Numbered from the stretch's first letter, positions 1-10,093 are shown. The stretch is 64,000 nt of DNA from Thiotrichaceae bacterium (GCA_012960105.1 DUBV01000022.1:1-64000); one strand, 5' to 3'. Numbers and translations: made by a program. Notes: generated from the sequence alone by a model not told the origin.

Positions 1-220
1 CTTCGTTTACAACAACCGTGTAACGCTCTGGTGGCGTAGCTGGACTTGGCTCAGGGAGCGATGTTGTTTGCTGAACTAATTCAGGAATTTTTGAATCTAT
101 TACAGCCGGCGATTCTTTAACCGTTATATGTCCTGTGGATGGTTCAAATGGTTCAGGCTCAAATTGAGCACAGCCAAAGATAAGCATCATTAAAACAAAC
201 GGAATGATTTTTTTAATCAT
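1..220 (-). CDS. Secretin-like outer-membrane lipoprotein, N-terminal part (MshL/PilQ-like), cut by window edge
   Basis: An open frame on the minus strand starts at the ATG complementary to 218-220 and runs off the left edge, giving about 73 residues. The N-terminus is a lipoprotein signal: two lysines, a hydrophobic run and a Cys near residue 17 (context LIFGC). A Pro/Glu-rich linker follows, and then a stretch reading PPERYTVVVNEV, which resembles the start of the N-terminal domain of MshL/GspD-type secretins. It follows the ATPase gene at 269-1690 by about 50 nt on the same strand, as expected for a pilus or secretion locus. The lipoprotein call is fairly firm. The secretin call rests on context and a short motif. 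Confidence 0.55.
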   Translation of the reverse strand, partial: MIKKIIPFVLMMLIFGCAQFEPEPFEPSTGHITVKESPAVIDSKIPELVQQTTSLPEPSPATPPERYTVVVNE

Positions 221-268
221 TATAAATATTGTCCCCAAATATCAAATTTGTTTTTATAAGTCATTAAA

Positions 269-1690
269 TTACAGGCTTTTGTTATCTCTTAATGGTCGAT
301 AAATTATTGTACTACAGAGCTTACAAGTAAGCCCACTTGCTACTGTTTTATGGTTTATTGCCGTTTCTGATGGCAAAACCGTTAATTGATTCAATAATTC
401 CTCATCATCTTCGCCACGCTCCCTCACTGCACTTGCTAAATTTCGTATTTCAAGCACTTCGTTATCACTCATTCTTTCTTCCGTCTCTGTCACAACTGTT
501 TGTGCTGTATCATCAGGTTTATGTTCGGGTTCATAAATCGACTCGGGATAGAAATAAACACTCTGCTCAGCTGACTGCCATTGAGCCGTTTCCAACTCAG
601 ATAGAGCTGGCTTAGGAACATATACTTTTGCCACCGAATTAATGGGTTCTGTAACAGAAAAACGTTTGGCACTTTCATTCACGACCACACTTTCACGCGC
701 TTCTTCTATCAACATCAATGAAGCATTAGCCGCTTTTGACGATTCACTATTCTTAACTATATCTGCAAAATGATTTTGTTCTGAAGAATTTTTATAAGAC
801 AGAAACACAATCATAATTACAGCAACCATAATGACCGCCGTACTAATCAGTCCCCATCGGGGTATAGAAAAGTCTTGCTTATCAACAAACTCCGTTTCAT
901 CCGCAGCCAACTCCACATGTTTTACCGAAACCTTATTTTGATTACCTGCATAACTCGCTAATAAAGCCTTATCAGCCAAAATATTAATCCGGCGTAATAA
1001 ACCATTTGAGTACTTTGAAATCAACTTAATTGCTTTTACGTCGAACAATTCAACCGAACGATATCCACATGCCCGCAATCGTGAATTAATGTAATCCTTC
1101 ACTTCTTCAGATTTAAAAGGAGATAAATAAAAACTGTATGTAATCCTTTCTTTTAACTGCCTGATTTCAGGTTTAGAAATCATGGTGTCCAATTCTGGCT
1201 GACCGAAAATTACAATTTGTAATAATTTATTTTGAGCTGTTTCGAGGTTACTGAGCAAGCGAATTTCTTCTAACGTCGCTATAGGCATGCTTTGCGCTTC
1301 TTCCACAAAGACAACAACCTGTTTATTTTCTGCATGACGTTCAAGAAGATAGTTTTGTAACGCATGCATCACTTTTAGATGACTGTCATCCTGAGCCACT
1401 TTTAAATCAAGCTCAAAAGCAATGGCATGCAAAATATGATCGGGGGAAAGGCTAGGGTTTGCTAAATATACAATTTCAACATTTACGGGTAATTCTTTTT
1501 CCAACATACGACATATGGTTGTTTTGCCACTACCTACTTCACCGACCAGTTTGACAATACCCTCGCCACTAACAATGGCGTAAATCAATGCATCTAAAAT
1601 TGCACCACGATCACCACCAGGAAAAAACAAACTCGTATCGGGAGTTATTTTAAAGGGCGGTTGTTTTAAGCCAAAATATTCGTAATACAT
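269..1690 (-). CDS. ExeA/MshM-family AAA ATPase with one membrane segment
   Basis: This 473-residue protein opens with the YYEYFGLKQPPF-type N-terminus typical of ExeA, MshM and the ATPases of PEP-CTERM loci. Walker A (GEVGSGKT) is at residues 50-57 and Walker B (VVVFVEEAQ) at about 125-133. A single hydrophobic segment lies near residues 281-300, so the ATPase domain should be cytoplasmic and the acidic C-terminal part periplasmic. In related systems such ATPases help assemble or localise a secretin, which fits the lipoprotein gene just downstream. The C-terminus ends in an unusual CKLC motif. Upstream lies a sigma54-type regulator only 26 nt away, suggesting one operon. MshM-like and XrtA-associated ATPases cannot be told apart from this window. 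Confidence 0.8.
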   Translation of the reverse strand: MYYEYFGLKQPPFKITPDTSLFFPGGDRGAILDALIYAIVSGEGIVKLVGEVGSGKTTICRMLEKELPVNVEIVYLANPSLSPDHILHAIAFELDLKVAQDDSHLKVMHALQNYLLERHAENKQVVVFVEEAQSMPIATLEEIRLLSNLETAQNKLLQIVIFGQPELDTMISKPEIRQLKERITYSFYLSPFKSEEVKDYINSRLRACGYRSVELFDVKAIKLISKYSNGLLRRINILADKALLASYAGNQNKVSVKHVELAADETEFVDKQDFSIPRWGLISTAVIMVAVIMIVFLSYKNSSEQNHFADIVKNSESSKAANASLMLIEEARESVVVNESAKRFSVTEPINSVAKVYVPKPALSELETAQWQSAEQSVYFYPESIYEPEHKPDDTAQTVVTETEERMSDNEVLEIRNLASAVRERGEDDEELLNQLTVLPSETAINHKTVASGLTCKLCSTIIYRPLRDNKSL

Positions 1691-1716
1691 TATTATTTAC
1701 CTATCGGAACCTATAC

Positions 1717-3159
1717 TCATTCCGAACTGCTAGATTCTATGTTTAATCGCTGCAGCCTGCTATATAGTGTAGTTCGATTTACACCTAACAACCGCGCTGC
1801 TTTACTTAAATTACCATTACATTTTTTCAAGGCATAGCTTACATATCTTCGCTCCCACTCAGAGATTTTATTATCCAGATTGAAGTTTTTATCTTTTAAT
1901 TCTTGTGCCACGAAATCATTTTCATCAAGATTAATAACATCGATATCAAAGTCACTTTCTAATTCGTCTTGCAGAGCGGTCACCGACACTGGCTTACCAG
2001 AATATTTTGCCGAGAGACGAATGGCAATATTACGTAATTCTCTGATATTGCCAGGGAAACTGTATTGTTCGAGTAATAATTTAGCATCATCTGTTAACTC
2101 AAATAACGGATTTCCTGCAGCATACATGCCTTTGAAATACTCCATTAAGATCAATGCATCATGTTCGCGTTCTCTTAATTCAGGAACGTGAATTACTAAC
2201 ACACAAAGTCGATGATACAAATCTTGTCGAAAAGTACCTGCGCGTATCTCTTCTTTTAAATCACGATTTGTCGCTGCAATAATTCTTGCCTTGGACAAAC
2301 GTGGTTTGGTTTCACCAATTCGATAAAACTCACCATTCTCTAATACGCGTAATAACTTGGATTGTAATGACAATGGCAGTTCACTAACCTCGTCCAGAAA
2401 CAGTGAGCCTTCACCCGCTGCTTCAAAAAAACCAACGCGATCATTCGAGGCTCCAGTAAAAGCACCTTTAATGTAACCAAATAATTGCGCTTCTAATAAT
2501 TCTGGTGTAAACGCAGCGCAATTGATCGTAATAAATGGTAACTCAGAGCGACTACTTGAACTATGTAATTCTTCCGCAACCAGTTCCTTGCCTGTACCCG
2601 ATTCTCCTTCGACCAATACTGGAAATGCTGTATCTGCAAATTGCGAAATCAAATCACGTAAAGTTTTTAGTCCGACACTTTCACCAAGTAATTTTGTTTC
2701 ATTAAGTATTAATTCTTTTTCTGAAGATTCCGCTTGCAACATCGTCATTTGATATTCCAAACGGGATACCAATAAAGACATATCACAAGGTTTTGAAATA
2801 AAGTCGACGGCACCCAAAGTTAGAGCATGGTGAATATTAATATCTTCGTTCTGACCTGACAGAATCAGAATTTTGAAACTGTTATTCACAGCCATCAATT
2901 CTTCAATCAGCTTAAAACCTTCTTCCGGTGAGTGTGGTTTTGGAGGCAAGCCAAGGTCAACTAAAGCAAGAGCAGGTTTAACAGATAAATCCTGTAATAA
3001 CGACTTAACCTGCTTTCTAGACTCGGCGGTAATTACTTCAAAATCTTTAGCTAGAACAATAGAAAGCGCATCAACAATGATGGGATCATCATCAACAAAT
3101 AGTAGTAAGGGCTTTTCCTCGCTTACTGGCATATTTAAACTTAGAGAACTCGATGACAA
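1717..3159 (-). CDS. Sigma54-dependent response regulator, PrsR/NtrC-like
   Basis: The 480 residues fall into three parts. A receiver domain (about 18-140) has acidic residues at 23-25, a phosphoacceptor Asp near 68 followed by LGLPP, and a Lys in ISKP near 123. A sigma54-activation AAA+ domain has Walker A GESGTGKE (about 185-192), GAFTGA (about 232-237) and LFLDEV. A Fis-type helix-turn-helix follows near 440-470. The DLGLPP signature and overall architecture resemble PrsR regulators of PEP-CTERM/exopolysaccharide loci. No histidine kinase gene is visible beside it, so the partner lies elsewhere or beyond the edge. It probably heads a transcript with the ExeA-like ATPase. The call as a sigma54 activator is secure. 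The PrsR subfamily is inferred. Confidence 0.85.
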   Translation of the reverse strand: MSSSSLSLNMPVSEEKPLLLFVDDDPIIVDALSIVLAKDFEVITAESRKQVKSLLQDLSVKPALALVDLGLPPKPHSPEEGFKLIEELMAVNNSFKILILSGQNEDINIHHALTLGAVDFISKPCDMSLLVSRLEYQMTMLQAESSEKELILNETKLLGESVGLKTLRDLISQFADTAFPVLVEGESGTGKELVAEELHSSSSRSELPFITINCAAFTPELLEAQLFGYIKGAFTGASNDRVGFFEAAGEGSLFLDEVSELPLSLQSKLLRVLENGEFYRIGETKPRLSKARIIAATNRDLKEEIRAGTFRQDLYHRLCVLVIHVPELREREHDALILMEYFKGMYAAGNPLFELTDDAKLLLEQYSFPGNIRELRNIAIRLSAKYSGKPVSVTALQDELESDFDIDVINLDENDFVAQELKDKNFNLDNKISEWERRYVSYALKKCNGNLSKAARLLGVNRTTLYSRLQRLNIESSSSE

Positions 3160-3271
3160 GGTATTGATTCCTAAATACTTTCACATCAAACATACAAGCT
3201 AAAACATGCTACGGCAAGAACAATTGCAGCAAATATGAGACAAGAAAGACAGGATAATTGAGATCAATAAG

Positions 3272-3291
3272 CCAGACTGCGACCAGTCTGG
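3272..3291 (-). terminator. Hairpin downstream of metF, possible terminator
   Basis: The arms CCAGACTG and CAGTCTGG form a perfect 8-bp stem around a CGAC loop, 18 nt after the metF stop on the minus strand. Only a weak T-rich stretch follows, so it may be a modest terminator or a transcript-end hairpin. Confidence 0.5.
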
Positions 3292-3308
3292 TCTATCAGA
3301 AGCTTAAC

Positions 3309-4163
3309 TTATTGATCTATACCGAGATTTTTCCAAATAGCGACACAGGCAGCAGATAAGTTCATGCTATAGAAATGTATGCCAGGAGCGCCATTAGCAA
3401 GTAACTGTTCACACAGCTCCGTCGTCACATCGATACCAAATTCACGGATAGAAACACGATCATCACCAAACTCTTGTAAACGTTTCAGAATCCAACGCGG
3501 AATTTCCGCGCCACAAGCGTCGGAAAACCGCTGCAGTTGTGTGCAAGTCACAATCGGCATGACGCCGGCAATGATAGGTGTTTCGATTCCCAGTTTTTCG
3601 CAACTATCAATAAAACGGTAATAAGCGAAAGGATTGTAGAAATACTGCGTTATCGCACCGTTGGCACCCGCATCAATCTTCCTTTTGAAATTCTCAATAT
3701 CTGTTTGGGCGTTCTTCGCCTGAGGATGAAACTCAGGGTAACAAGCTACTTCAATTTCGAAATGGTCACCGGTTTCCTTACGAATGAAATCAACTAATTC
3801 ATTTGCATAACGGAATTCGCCATAACCAACAGAACCCGACGGTAAATCACCACGCAATGCAACAATCCGAGTAATACCACTTTCAATATATTTATCTAAG
3901 ATGGCTTTTATTTCGTCAGCCTGACTACCAATACAAGAAAGATGTGGCGCTGCTTCAATTCCGGTTTTCTCTTTAATATCCATGACTGTTTCAAATGTCA
4001 TGTCACGAGTACTACCGCCAGCACCAAATGTCACCGAGAAAAAATTCGGATTCAACTTGGCTAATTCCACTTGCGTTGTTTGCAGCTTTGCCACCGCTTC
4101 CGGTGTTTTCGGCGGATAGAACTCAAAACTAAAAGTAGGCTTATATTTCTTTTGCGATTCCAT
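3309..4163 (-). CDS. metF: 5,10-methylenetetrahydrofolate reductase
   Basis: MetF reduces 5,10-methylene-THF to 5-methyl-THF, supplying the methyl group for methionine synthesis, with FAD as cofactor in the cytoplasm. The 284-residue length is normal. Visible landmarks are FSFEFYPPKTPEA near the start, FFSVTFGAGGSTRD, the ALRGDLP motif and the AGANGAITQYFYN segment that lines the flavin site. The start ATG has AGGA about 8 nt upstream. It follows ahcY on the same strand. The 250-nt gap between them holds a stop-abutting repeat element and a perfect 28-bp palindrome 29 nt before this ATG. If co-transcribed, it falls under the SAH riboswitch upstream of ahcY. Confidence 0.96.
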   Translation of the reverse strand: MESQKKYKPTFSFEFYPPKTPEAVAKLQTTQVELAKLNPNFFSVTFGAGGSTRDMTFETVMDIKEKTGIEAAPHLSCIGSQADEIKAILDKYIESGITRIVALRGDLPSGSVGYGEFRYANELVDFIRKETGDHFEIEVACYPEFHPQAKNAQTDIENFKRKIDAGANGAITQYFYNPFAYYRFIDSCEKLGIETPIIAGVMPIVTCTQLQRFSDACGAEIPRWILKRLQEFGDDRVSIREFGIDVTTELCEQLLANGAPGIHFYSMNLSAACVAIWKNLGIDQ

Positions 4164-4192
4164 AATTAGATCCTGTCATCCGTATAACTAAT

Positions 4193-4220
4193 GAGGACAG
4201 ACTTAATTAAGTCTGTCCTC
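4193..4220. promoter_or_regulatory. 28-bp perfect palindrome before metF
   Basis: Two 14-bp arms (GAGGACAGACTTAA and its exact complement) meet with no loop, 29 nt upstream of the metF start. It could be an operator, or an RNA hairpin acting as attenuator or terminator between ahcY and metF. No long T-run follows on the minus strand. The function is not known from the sequence. Confidence 0.6.
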
Positions 4221-4271
4221 AAAATATTAACAATAGCTTATTAAAATTAAAAACTACTTAACAAACAATTT

Positions 4272-4416
4272 TAAAGAGGTTTGCACGCAAAATAGTTTTC
4301 GTCAGAACAAGGCAAAAGAGGGCGAAAAAGCGCAGTTTACACAAAGTAAATGAGCATTTTGAGTTCTCTTTTAACGCAGTTATGGCGGAAAATATGCCGC
4401 GTGCAGGACTCTTTTA
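4272..4416 (-). repeat. Stop-codon-abutting inverted-repeat element, ahcY copy
   Basis: An element of about 145 bp fills most of the ahcY-metF gap. Read on the minus strand it begins TAAAAGAGTCCTGCACGC, where TAA is the ahcY stop codon itself. It ends with a partial complement of that start (GCGTGCAAACCTCTTTA). The interior has CTGCG near the ahcY side and an inner hairpin with TTTAC and GTAAA arms. The layout and orientation match the copies after purH, fis, hisB and sixA. It is the most diverged member in sequence. Confidence 0.65.
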
Positions 4417-5820
4417 GTAGCGATAGCGATCTGGTTTATATGGGCCATCAACCGTTACGTTAATATAGCTCGCTTGTTCTTCGGTAAGTTCAGTCAACTT
4501 CGCACCGATACGATCAAGATGTAAACGTGCTACCTTTTCATCCAGATGTTTTGGTAAGACATAAACATCTTTTTCATAATTTTCACCACTGGTAAATAAC
4601 TCAATTTGAGCCAACACCTGATTGGTGAATGAATTAGACATGACAAAACTAGGGTGACCTGTTGCACAACCCAAGTTAACCAAACGTCCTTTTGCTAAAA
4701 GAATAATACGTGTGCCATCAGGAAAAATAACATGATCAACTTGTGGTTTGATTTCGTCCCATTCATATTTTTCCAGACTGGCAACATCGATTTCATTATC
4801 AAAGTGACCGATATTAGAAACAATAGCCTGATCTTTCATCTTCACCATATGATCATGTTGAATCACATTGAAGTTACCGGTTGTGGTAACAAAGATATCG
4901 ACTTGGTCACATACATCATCCATCTTAACAACGCGATAACCTTCCATAGAAGCTTGTAGTGCACAAATCGGATCAACTTCAGTGACCCACACGGTAGCAC
5001 CTAGGCCACGTAGAGATTGCGCACAACCTTTACCAACATCGCCGTAACCCAATACCAATGTGACTTTACCCGCGATCATTACGTCTGTTGCACGCTTGAT
5101 ACCATCAACTAATGATTCGCGACAACCATAAAGATTATCGAATTTAGATTTTGTTACAGAGTCATTCACATTGATTGCAGGGAAAGGTAAATCTCCTTTC
5201 TCTTTCAATTGATACAGACGTTGAACACCGGTGGTTGTTTCTTCGGTAACGCCTTGAATACATGCCAAAGTGCGAGAATAGAAAGTACTGTCTTCTGCGA
5301 GCTTTTTCTTCATCGCATTAAACATGCAGATCTCTTCTTCTGAACCTGGATTGTCTAAAACAGAAATATCTTTTTCAGCTTTAGTACCGAGGATTAATAA
5401 TATGGTTGCATCGCCACCATCATCAAGAATCATATTTGGTGAACCGCCATCATCCCATCTCATCATGCGATGGGTGAAATCCCAGTACTCATCAAGGGTT
5501 TCACCCTTATGAGCAAACACAGGAATGTTCTGATCGGCAATTGCTGCTGCAGCATGATCTTGTGTGGAAAAAATATTACATGATACCCAACGAACTTCCG
5601 CGCCAAGGGCGCGTAAAGTTTCGATAAGAACCGCAGTTTGTATGGTCATGTGTAATGAACCGGCAATGCGTGCGCCTTTCAAAGGTTGCTCACTGCCATA
5701 TTCTTCACGAATAGACATTAGGCCAGGCATTTCAGTTTCAGCGATACGAATTTCTTTATGACCCCATCCGGCCAGAGAAATGTCCGCAATTTGGTAATCA
5801 GGTGTTTCAGCTACGCTCAT
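4414..5820 (-). CDS. ahcY: Adenosylhomocysteinase (SAH hydrolase)
   Basis: AhcY splits S-adenosylhomocysteine into adenosine and homocysteine, clearing the inhibitor left by methyltransferases. The protein uses tightly bound NAD. The 468-residue length fits the bacterial form. Landmarks are the [16 protein letters not shown] region near residues 54-69, the NAD site GYGDVGKG, and a C-terminal [11 protein letters not shown] tail of the family type. An AGGAG site lies 6 nt before the ATG. A SAH riboswitch occupies the leader, so high SAH should turn the gene on. The stop codon coincides with the edge of a repeat element. metF lies downstream on the same strand. Confidence 0.98.
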   Translation of the reverse strand: MSVAETPDYQIADISLAGWGHKEIRIAETEMPGLMSIREEYGSEQPLKGARIAGSLHMTIQTAVLIETLRALGAEVRWVSCNIFSTQDHAAAAIADQNIPVFAHKGETLDEYWDFTHRMMRWDDGGSPNMILDDGGDATILLILGTKAEKDISVLDNPGSEEEICMFNAMKKKLAEDSTFYSRTLACIQGVTEETTTGVQRLYQLKEKGDLPFPAINVNDSVTKSKFDNLYGCRESLVDGIKRATDVMIAGKVTLVLGYGDVGKGCAQSLRGLGATVWVTEVDPICALQASMEGYRVVKMDDVCDQVDIFVTTTGNFNVIQHDHMVKMKDQAIVSNIGHFDNEIDVASLEKYEWDEIKPQVDHVIFPDGTRIILLAKGRLVNLGCATGHPSFVMSNSFTNQVLAQIELFTSGENYEKDVYVLPKHLDEKVARLHLDRIGAKLTELTEEQASYINVTVDGPYKPDRYRY

Positions 5821-5842
5821 GTTGTTCTCCTATTTAACAATA

Positions 5843-5927
5843 TAAGCGAGCGTCGTTGTTCTTTTCCGTGTTTGTTCTGAGCCTAGCGGATATCTACTTC
5901 TATCCGTCGCAACGCTCCTCAGAACTA
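5843..5927 (-). promoter_or_regulatory. SAH riboswitch in the ahcY leader
   Basis: On the minus strand the leader reads GTTCTGAGGAGCGTTGCGAC, then a CGGATA/TATCCG hairpin, then GGCTCAGAAC, and later CAACGACGCTCGCTTATA just before the Shine-Dalgarno site. P1 pairs GTTCTGAG (5918-5925) with CTCAGAAC (5874-5881). The distal ACGCTC/CAACG segment near 5849-5860 can form the pseudoknot with AGCGTTG (5910-5916). The GAGGAGCG, GGCTC and ACGCUCGC signatures and the position before ahcY fit the known proteobacterial SAH riboswitch class, an ON switch. The closeness to the ribosome site suggests control of translation initiation. Confidence 0.93.
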
Positions 5928-6032
5928 CGGTTGTGTGAAAAAGCGGGAGTATAATCCTGCTTCAGCATTCCAACAAGCTTAGCGTCAGAATGTAATAAAA
6001 CTTTAGTAAAAATGCTTTGTGAATGCTGTTAT

Positions 6033-7190
6033 TTAGGCATCACGCAAGGCATCGGCCTTATCGGTTTTTTCCCAAGGCAAATCAATGTCGTTACGACCAA
6101 AATGACCATAAGCCGCTGTTTGTCGATAAATAGGCCGTAATAGATCAAGCATATTGATAATCCCTTTTGGTCTGAGATCAAAATGCTCACGTATTAATTC
6201 GACCAATTTCGCTTCTTCCATTTTGCCAGTACCGAAAGTTTCAACACTAATTGAAGTCGGTTCTGCGACACCAATGGCATAAGACAGTTGTAATTCACAA
6301 CGGTCAGCAAGACCTGCAGCAACCACATTTTTAGCAACATAACGTGCAGCATAAGCAGCAGAACGATCCACTTTAGAAGGATCTTTGCCAGAAAAAGCGC
6401 CGCCACCATGACGCGCCATGCCACCATAAGTATCAACAATAATCTTACGACCGGTAAGACCACAATCGCCAACAGGACCACCAATGACAAATCGCCCAGT
6501 AGGGTTAACCAGATAACGAGTTTTATCGGTAATCATATTTGCAGGAAGAACCGGTTTAATGATTTCTTCAATGACCGCTTCTTCTAAATCTTTGTGTTCT
6601 ATTTCAGGATTATGCTGAGTCGACAATACAACCGTATCTATAGATACCGGTTTGCCACCTTCATAAACTACCGTAACTTGTGATTTTGCGTCAGGTCGCA
6701 ACCAATCAAGCTTGCCGCTCTTACGCACTTCGGCTTGTTTCTTGACCAGTAAATGTGAATAAGTAATGGGGAACGGCATCAGTACATCGGTCTCGTTACA
6801 AGCGTAACCAAACATCAAACCCTGATCGCCTGCGCCTTGATTTAAATCCAGACCTTCGCCTTCATTAACACCCTGTGCAATATCGGGTGATTGCTTATCG
6901 ATAGAGATCAAGACGGCACAAGATTCCCAGTCAAAACCCATATCAGAATGGTTATAACCAATTTCACGGATGGTCTTACGCGCAGCTTCCTGCATATCAA
7001 CATATGTCGATGTGGTAATTTCACCGGAAAGTACCACCATGCCTGTATTAACCATGGTCTCACAGGCAATGCGTGCCTTTGAATCATCCGTGAGAATTGC
7101 ATCAACTACAGCATCAGAAATTTGATCTGCTACCTTGTCCGGGTGTCCTTCAGAAACAGATTCTGAAGTGAATAAATAATTGTCAGCCAT
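6033..7190 (-). CDS. metK: S-adenosylmethionine synthetase
   Basis: MetK makes S-adenosylmethionine from methionine and ATP. The 385 residues match the usual length. Seen are the N-terminal [13 protein letters not shown] motif, [12 protein letters not shown] near residues 118-129 and the glycine-rich phosphate loop [16 protein letters not shown]. It sits upstream of ahcY with about 210 nt between them. That gap contains the SAH riboswitch, so ahcY can be controlled separately from metK. The leader before metK contains a GACTAAATTTAGTC palindrome (7264-7277) but no MetJ-box-like repeat that I can see. The assignment is secure. Confidence 0.98.
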   Translation of the reverse strand: MADNYLFTSESVSEGHPDKVADQISDAVVDAILTDDSKARIACETMVNTGMVVLSGEITTSTYVDMQEAARKTIREIGYNHSDMGFDWESCAVLISIDKQSPDIAQGVNEGEGLDLNQGAGDQGLMFGYACNETDVLMPFPITYSHLLVKKQAEVRKSGKLDWLRPDAKSQVTVVYEGGKPVSIDTVVLSTQHNPEIEHKDLEEAVIEEIIKPVLPANMITDKTRYLVNPTGRFVIGGPVGDCGLTGRKIIVDTYGGMARHGGGAFSGKDPSKVDRSAAYAARYVAKNVVAAGLADRCELQLSYAIGVAEPTSISVETFGTGKMEEAKLVELIREHFDLRPKGIINMLDLLRPIYRQTAAYGHFGRNDIDLPWEKTDKADALRDA

Positions 7191-7327
7191 GAATCATCCG
7201 TCATTTTTAGAATTTTAAACGCGCGCATTCTATCCTCATTAGCAACGTTGCGCACGAAAATATGACTAAATTTAGTCTAAAAGCGATAATATTCAGACAT
7301 TAATTATGTAAGTACAGGTAAAAGAAC

Positions 7328-7879
7328 ATGATCTTAATGGAAAGCCCGATTTGTGACTTTGGCAAAAAAGCCTTTGATTTCAAACTAGCCGGTGTTGATG
7401 GTAAAGAATGGACATTGGCAGACTGCGCCGGCGAAAACGGCACATTGATCATGTTTCTGTCTAACCACTGCCCTTATGTCAAAGCAATACAGACAAGGTT
7501 AGTCGAAGACACATTACAGCTATTAGATTTGGGAATTAATAGTGTTGCCGTCATGTCGAATGATGCCAGCGAATACCCTGAAGACTCTTTCGAAAATATG
7601 AAAAAAGTCTCTGAAAACTATAACTACCCTTTCCCATTCCTTTATGACGAAACTCAGGAAATTGCCAAAGCCTATAACGCTATTTGCACCCCCGACTTTT
7701 TTGGTTACAACAGTTCACTAGAATTACAGTACCGCGGACGTCTTGATAACAGTGGCATGAAAGTTCCAACAATCGAGTCAAAACGTGACTTGCTTGAAGC
7801 CATGACCGAGGTTGCCAAGACCGGATCAGGGCCACGCGAACAATTTAATAGTATTGGATGTTCGATAAAATGGAAGTAA
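7328..7879 (+). CDS. Thioredoxin-fold peroxiredoxin-like protein
   Basis: A 183-residue protein of the AhpC/TSA-like thioredoxin-fold group. The expected active-site region reads SNHCPYVKAI, so one Cys (about residue 48) stands where a CxxC would be in a thioredoxin. This is typical of the PRX-like subgroup of unclear substrate. There is no signal peptide, so it is probably cytoplasmic. It stands alone between divergent metK and the tkt operon. Two in-frame starts are possible: the first ATG (7328) and one three codons later. An AGGT stretch lies upstream of the first. The specific reaction is unknown. Confidence 0.8.
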   Translation: MILMESPICDFGKKAFDFKLAGVDGKEWTLADCAGENGTLIMFLSNHCPYVKAIQTRLVEDTLQLLDLGINSVAVMSNDASEYPEDSFENMKKVSENYNYPFPFLYDETQEIAKAYNAICTPDFFGYNSSLELQYRGRLDNSGMKVPTIESKRDLLEAMTEVAKTGSGPREQFNSIGCSIKWK

Positions 7880-8095
7880 AAGAGTGTTAATTCAAGCTAA
7901 TATCTTGCTCAAAACCTGCCTTTAAGCGACAATACGCGGCTAAATTTTGGGGTGACACCCTGTCTGTATCACCGTATATATACGGATATTAAGCTTTGCA
8001 CATTGTTCACATCTTTGCTGACATAACACCTAGCTTCGTACTCGACATAACGAAAAATCAATTTCATGGGCGGCAAGCCTATTTGGGAGAAAAAA
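7880..8095. other. Leader region of the tkt operon with a short palindrome
   Basis: The 216 nt before tkt hold GGGTGACACCC near 7950-7960 and a 14-bp palindrome CCGTATATATACGG at 7972-7985, possible operator sites. I see no convincing sigma70 promoter or small gene here. Confidence 0.35.
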
Positions 8096-10093
8096 ATGCT
8101 TTCAAAGCGTGATCTAGCCAATGCGATTCGTGCATTAAGTATGGATGCGGTTCAACGCGCCAATTCAGGACATCCGGGTGCGCCGATGGGTATGGCTGAT
8201 ATTGCCGAAGTCCTATGGAATGATTTCCTAAAACATAATCCTGCTAATCCAGATTGGGATAATCGTGATCGATTCGTTATGTCGAATGGACACGGCTCAA
8301 TGTTGGTTTACTCACTATTACATTTGTCCGGTTATGACCTGTCGATTGATGAGCTTAAAAATTTCCGTCAATTGCATTCAAAAACTCCTGGTCATCCTGA
8401 ATATGGCTATGCCCCAGGTATAGAAACAACCACCGGCCCGCTCGGACAAGGGATTACCAATGCTGTCGGTATGGCCATTGCTGAGTCAGTGCTTGCCGCA
8501 AAATTTAATAAAGACGATTTTAACATAGTCGACCACCATACTTATGTCACTGTCGGTGACGGCTGTTTAATGGAAGGCATCTCACATGAAGCCTGTTCGC
8601 TTGCGGGCACTTTAGGCTTAGGTAAGTTAATCACCTTTTATGATAGCAATCAGATTTCTATCGATGGTGATATCGAAGGTTGGTTTGCTGAAGATGTTGC
8701 TGCGCGCTTTGAAGCCTACGGCTGGCAGGTGATTCGTGATATCGACGGCCACAATCCAGACTCAATCAAAAAAGCTATAGAAGAAGCTGTTGCTAATGAA
8801 TCACAACCAAGCATGCTGGTTTGCAAAACTACTATCGGTTGCGGCTCTCCAAATAAAGAAGGCAAGGCCGCAAGTCATGGTGCACCGTTAGGTGAAGATG
8901 AAATAAAACTCACTCGCGAAAACATCGGCTGGAAACATGACGCATTTGTTATTCCTGATGATATTTATTCTGCATGGAATGCGAAAGCTCGCGGTAGTGA
9001 ACTGGAAAACTCATGGAATGAAAAATTATCTGCTTATGCCTCAGCACATCCTGAATTGGCTGCGGAATATAAACGTCGCATGAAAGGCGAGCTTCCAGAT
9101 AACTGGGAGAGTATTGCAACCGACTACATTGCTGCAACGAATGAAAAAGCAGAAACGATTGCATCGCGTAAAGCATCGCAAAATTCTATTGAAACGTTTG
9201 CACAACAATTACCCGAATTGATTGGCGGTTCAGCTGACCTCGCTTGTTCCAACTTAACTACTTGGTCAGGTACCGTTGCTATCAGCCATGGAAACAAAAA
9301 TGGTAATACCATTAATTATGGTGTGCGTGAATTTGCAATGTCTGCCATCAATACTGGCATTTCATTGCATGGTGGATTTATCCCGTACTCAGCTACTTTC
9401 TTAATGTTCTCCGAATATGCAAGAAATGCTTTACGTATGTCAGCGTTAATGAAGAAACAAAATATTTTTATCTATACTCATGATTCAATTGGTCTTGGCG
9501 AAGATGGCCCTACCCATCAGGCAGTAGAACAAACAGCAACATTACGTTTAATGCCGAACATGTCGCTATGGCGTCCTTGTGATGCTGTAGAATCTACTAT
9601 CGCCTGGAAGACTGCTATTGAAAGACGCGATGGCCCAACAAGTTTATTGTTCTCTCGTCAGAACCTTGCACACATGCAACGTGATGAATCACAACTTAGT
9701 AACATTCAACGTGGTGGTTATGTATTACTCGACGCGGGCAATAATCCTGACGCGATTATTATTGCAACCGGCTCTGAAGTTGAAATGGCAATGAACGTTG
9801 CAACGCAATTAAATTCAAATGGTCACAAGGTGCGTGTTGTCTCTATGCCTTGTACTGATATATACGATCAACAAGACGATGATTATAAAGAATCTGTCTT
9901 ACCAAACGCTTGTCGCAATCGTATCTCCGTAGAAGCGGGTATTACCGAGTATTGGAGAAAGTATATTGGTCTGGACGGAAAAGCGTTGGGTGTTGATACC
10001 TTTGGTGAGTCCGCACCGGCTAAAGAAGTTTATAAGCATTTCGGTTTAACTGAAGAGAAGTTGACCGAAACAGTTCGTGAATTAATTAAATAG
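8096..10093 (+). CDS. tkt: Transketolase
   Basis: Transketolase moves two-carbon ketol units between sugar phosphates using thiamine diphosphate, linking glycolysis and the pentose-phosphate or Calvin pathways. The chosen ATG gives 665 residues, the usual size, with GGGAGA 5 nt upstream. The longer frame from 8066 lacks such a site. Motifs include [22 protein letters not shown], the ThDP site [13 protein letters not shown] and the pyrimidine-domain segment [17 protein letters not shown]. It heads a run of carbon-metabolism genes on the plus strand (gap, pgk, pyk, fba). That order is common in autotrophic and other gammaproteobacteria, but no RuBisCO is in view, so autotrophy is not shown. Confidence 0.97.
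   Translation: MLSKRDLANAIRALSMDAVQRANSGHPGAPMGMADIAEVLWNDFLKHNPANPDWDNRDRFVMSNGHGSMLVYSLLHLSGYDLSIDELKNFRQLHSKTPGHPEYGYAPGIETTTGPLGQGITNAVGMAIAESVLAAKFNKDDFNIVDHHTYVTVGDGCLMEGISHEACSLAGTLGLGKLITFYDSNQISIDGDIEGWFAEDVAARFEAYGWQVIRDIDGHNPDSIKKAIEEAVANESQPSMLVCKTTIGCGSPNKEGKAASHGAPLGEDEIKLTRENIGWKHDAFVIPDDIYSAWNAKARGSELENSWNEKLSAYASAHPELAAEYKRRMKGELPDNWESIATDYIAATNEKAETIASRKASQNSIETFAQQLPELIGGSADLACSNLTTWSGTVAISHGNKNGNTINYGVREFAMSAINTGISLHGGFIPYSATFLMFSEYARNALRMSALMKKQNIFIYTHDSIGLGEDGPTHQAVEQTATLRLMPNMSLWRPCDAVESTIAWKTAIERRDGPTSLLFSRQNLAHMQRDESQLSNIQRGGYVLLDAGNNPDAIIIATGSEVEMAMNVATQLNSNGHKVRVVSMPCTDIYDQQDDDYKESVLPNACRNRISVEAGITEYWRKYIGLDGKALGVDTFGESAPAKEVYKHFGLTEEKLTETVRELIK

Noticed and set aside
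6194-6490. Valine/leucine-rich 98-residue frame inside metK
   Set aside because: It is a same-strand shadow of the strongly conserved metK gene with no ribosome site of its own.
7191-7327. MetJ or SAM-riboswitch control of metK
   Set aside because: No tandem AGACGTCT-like boxes and no SAM-I or SAM-II signature were found, only short palindromes of unknown meaning.
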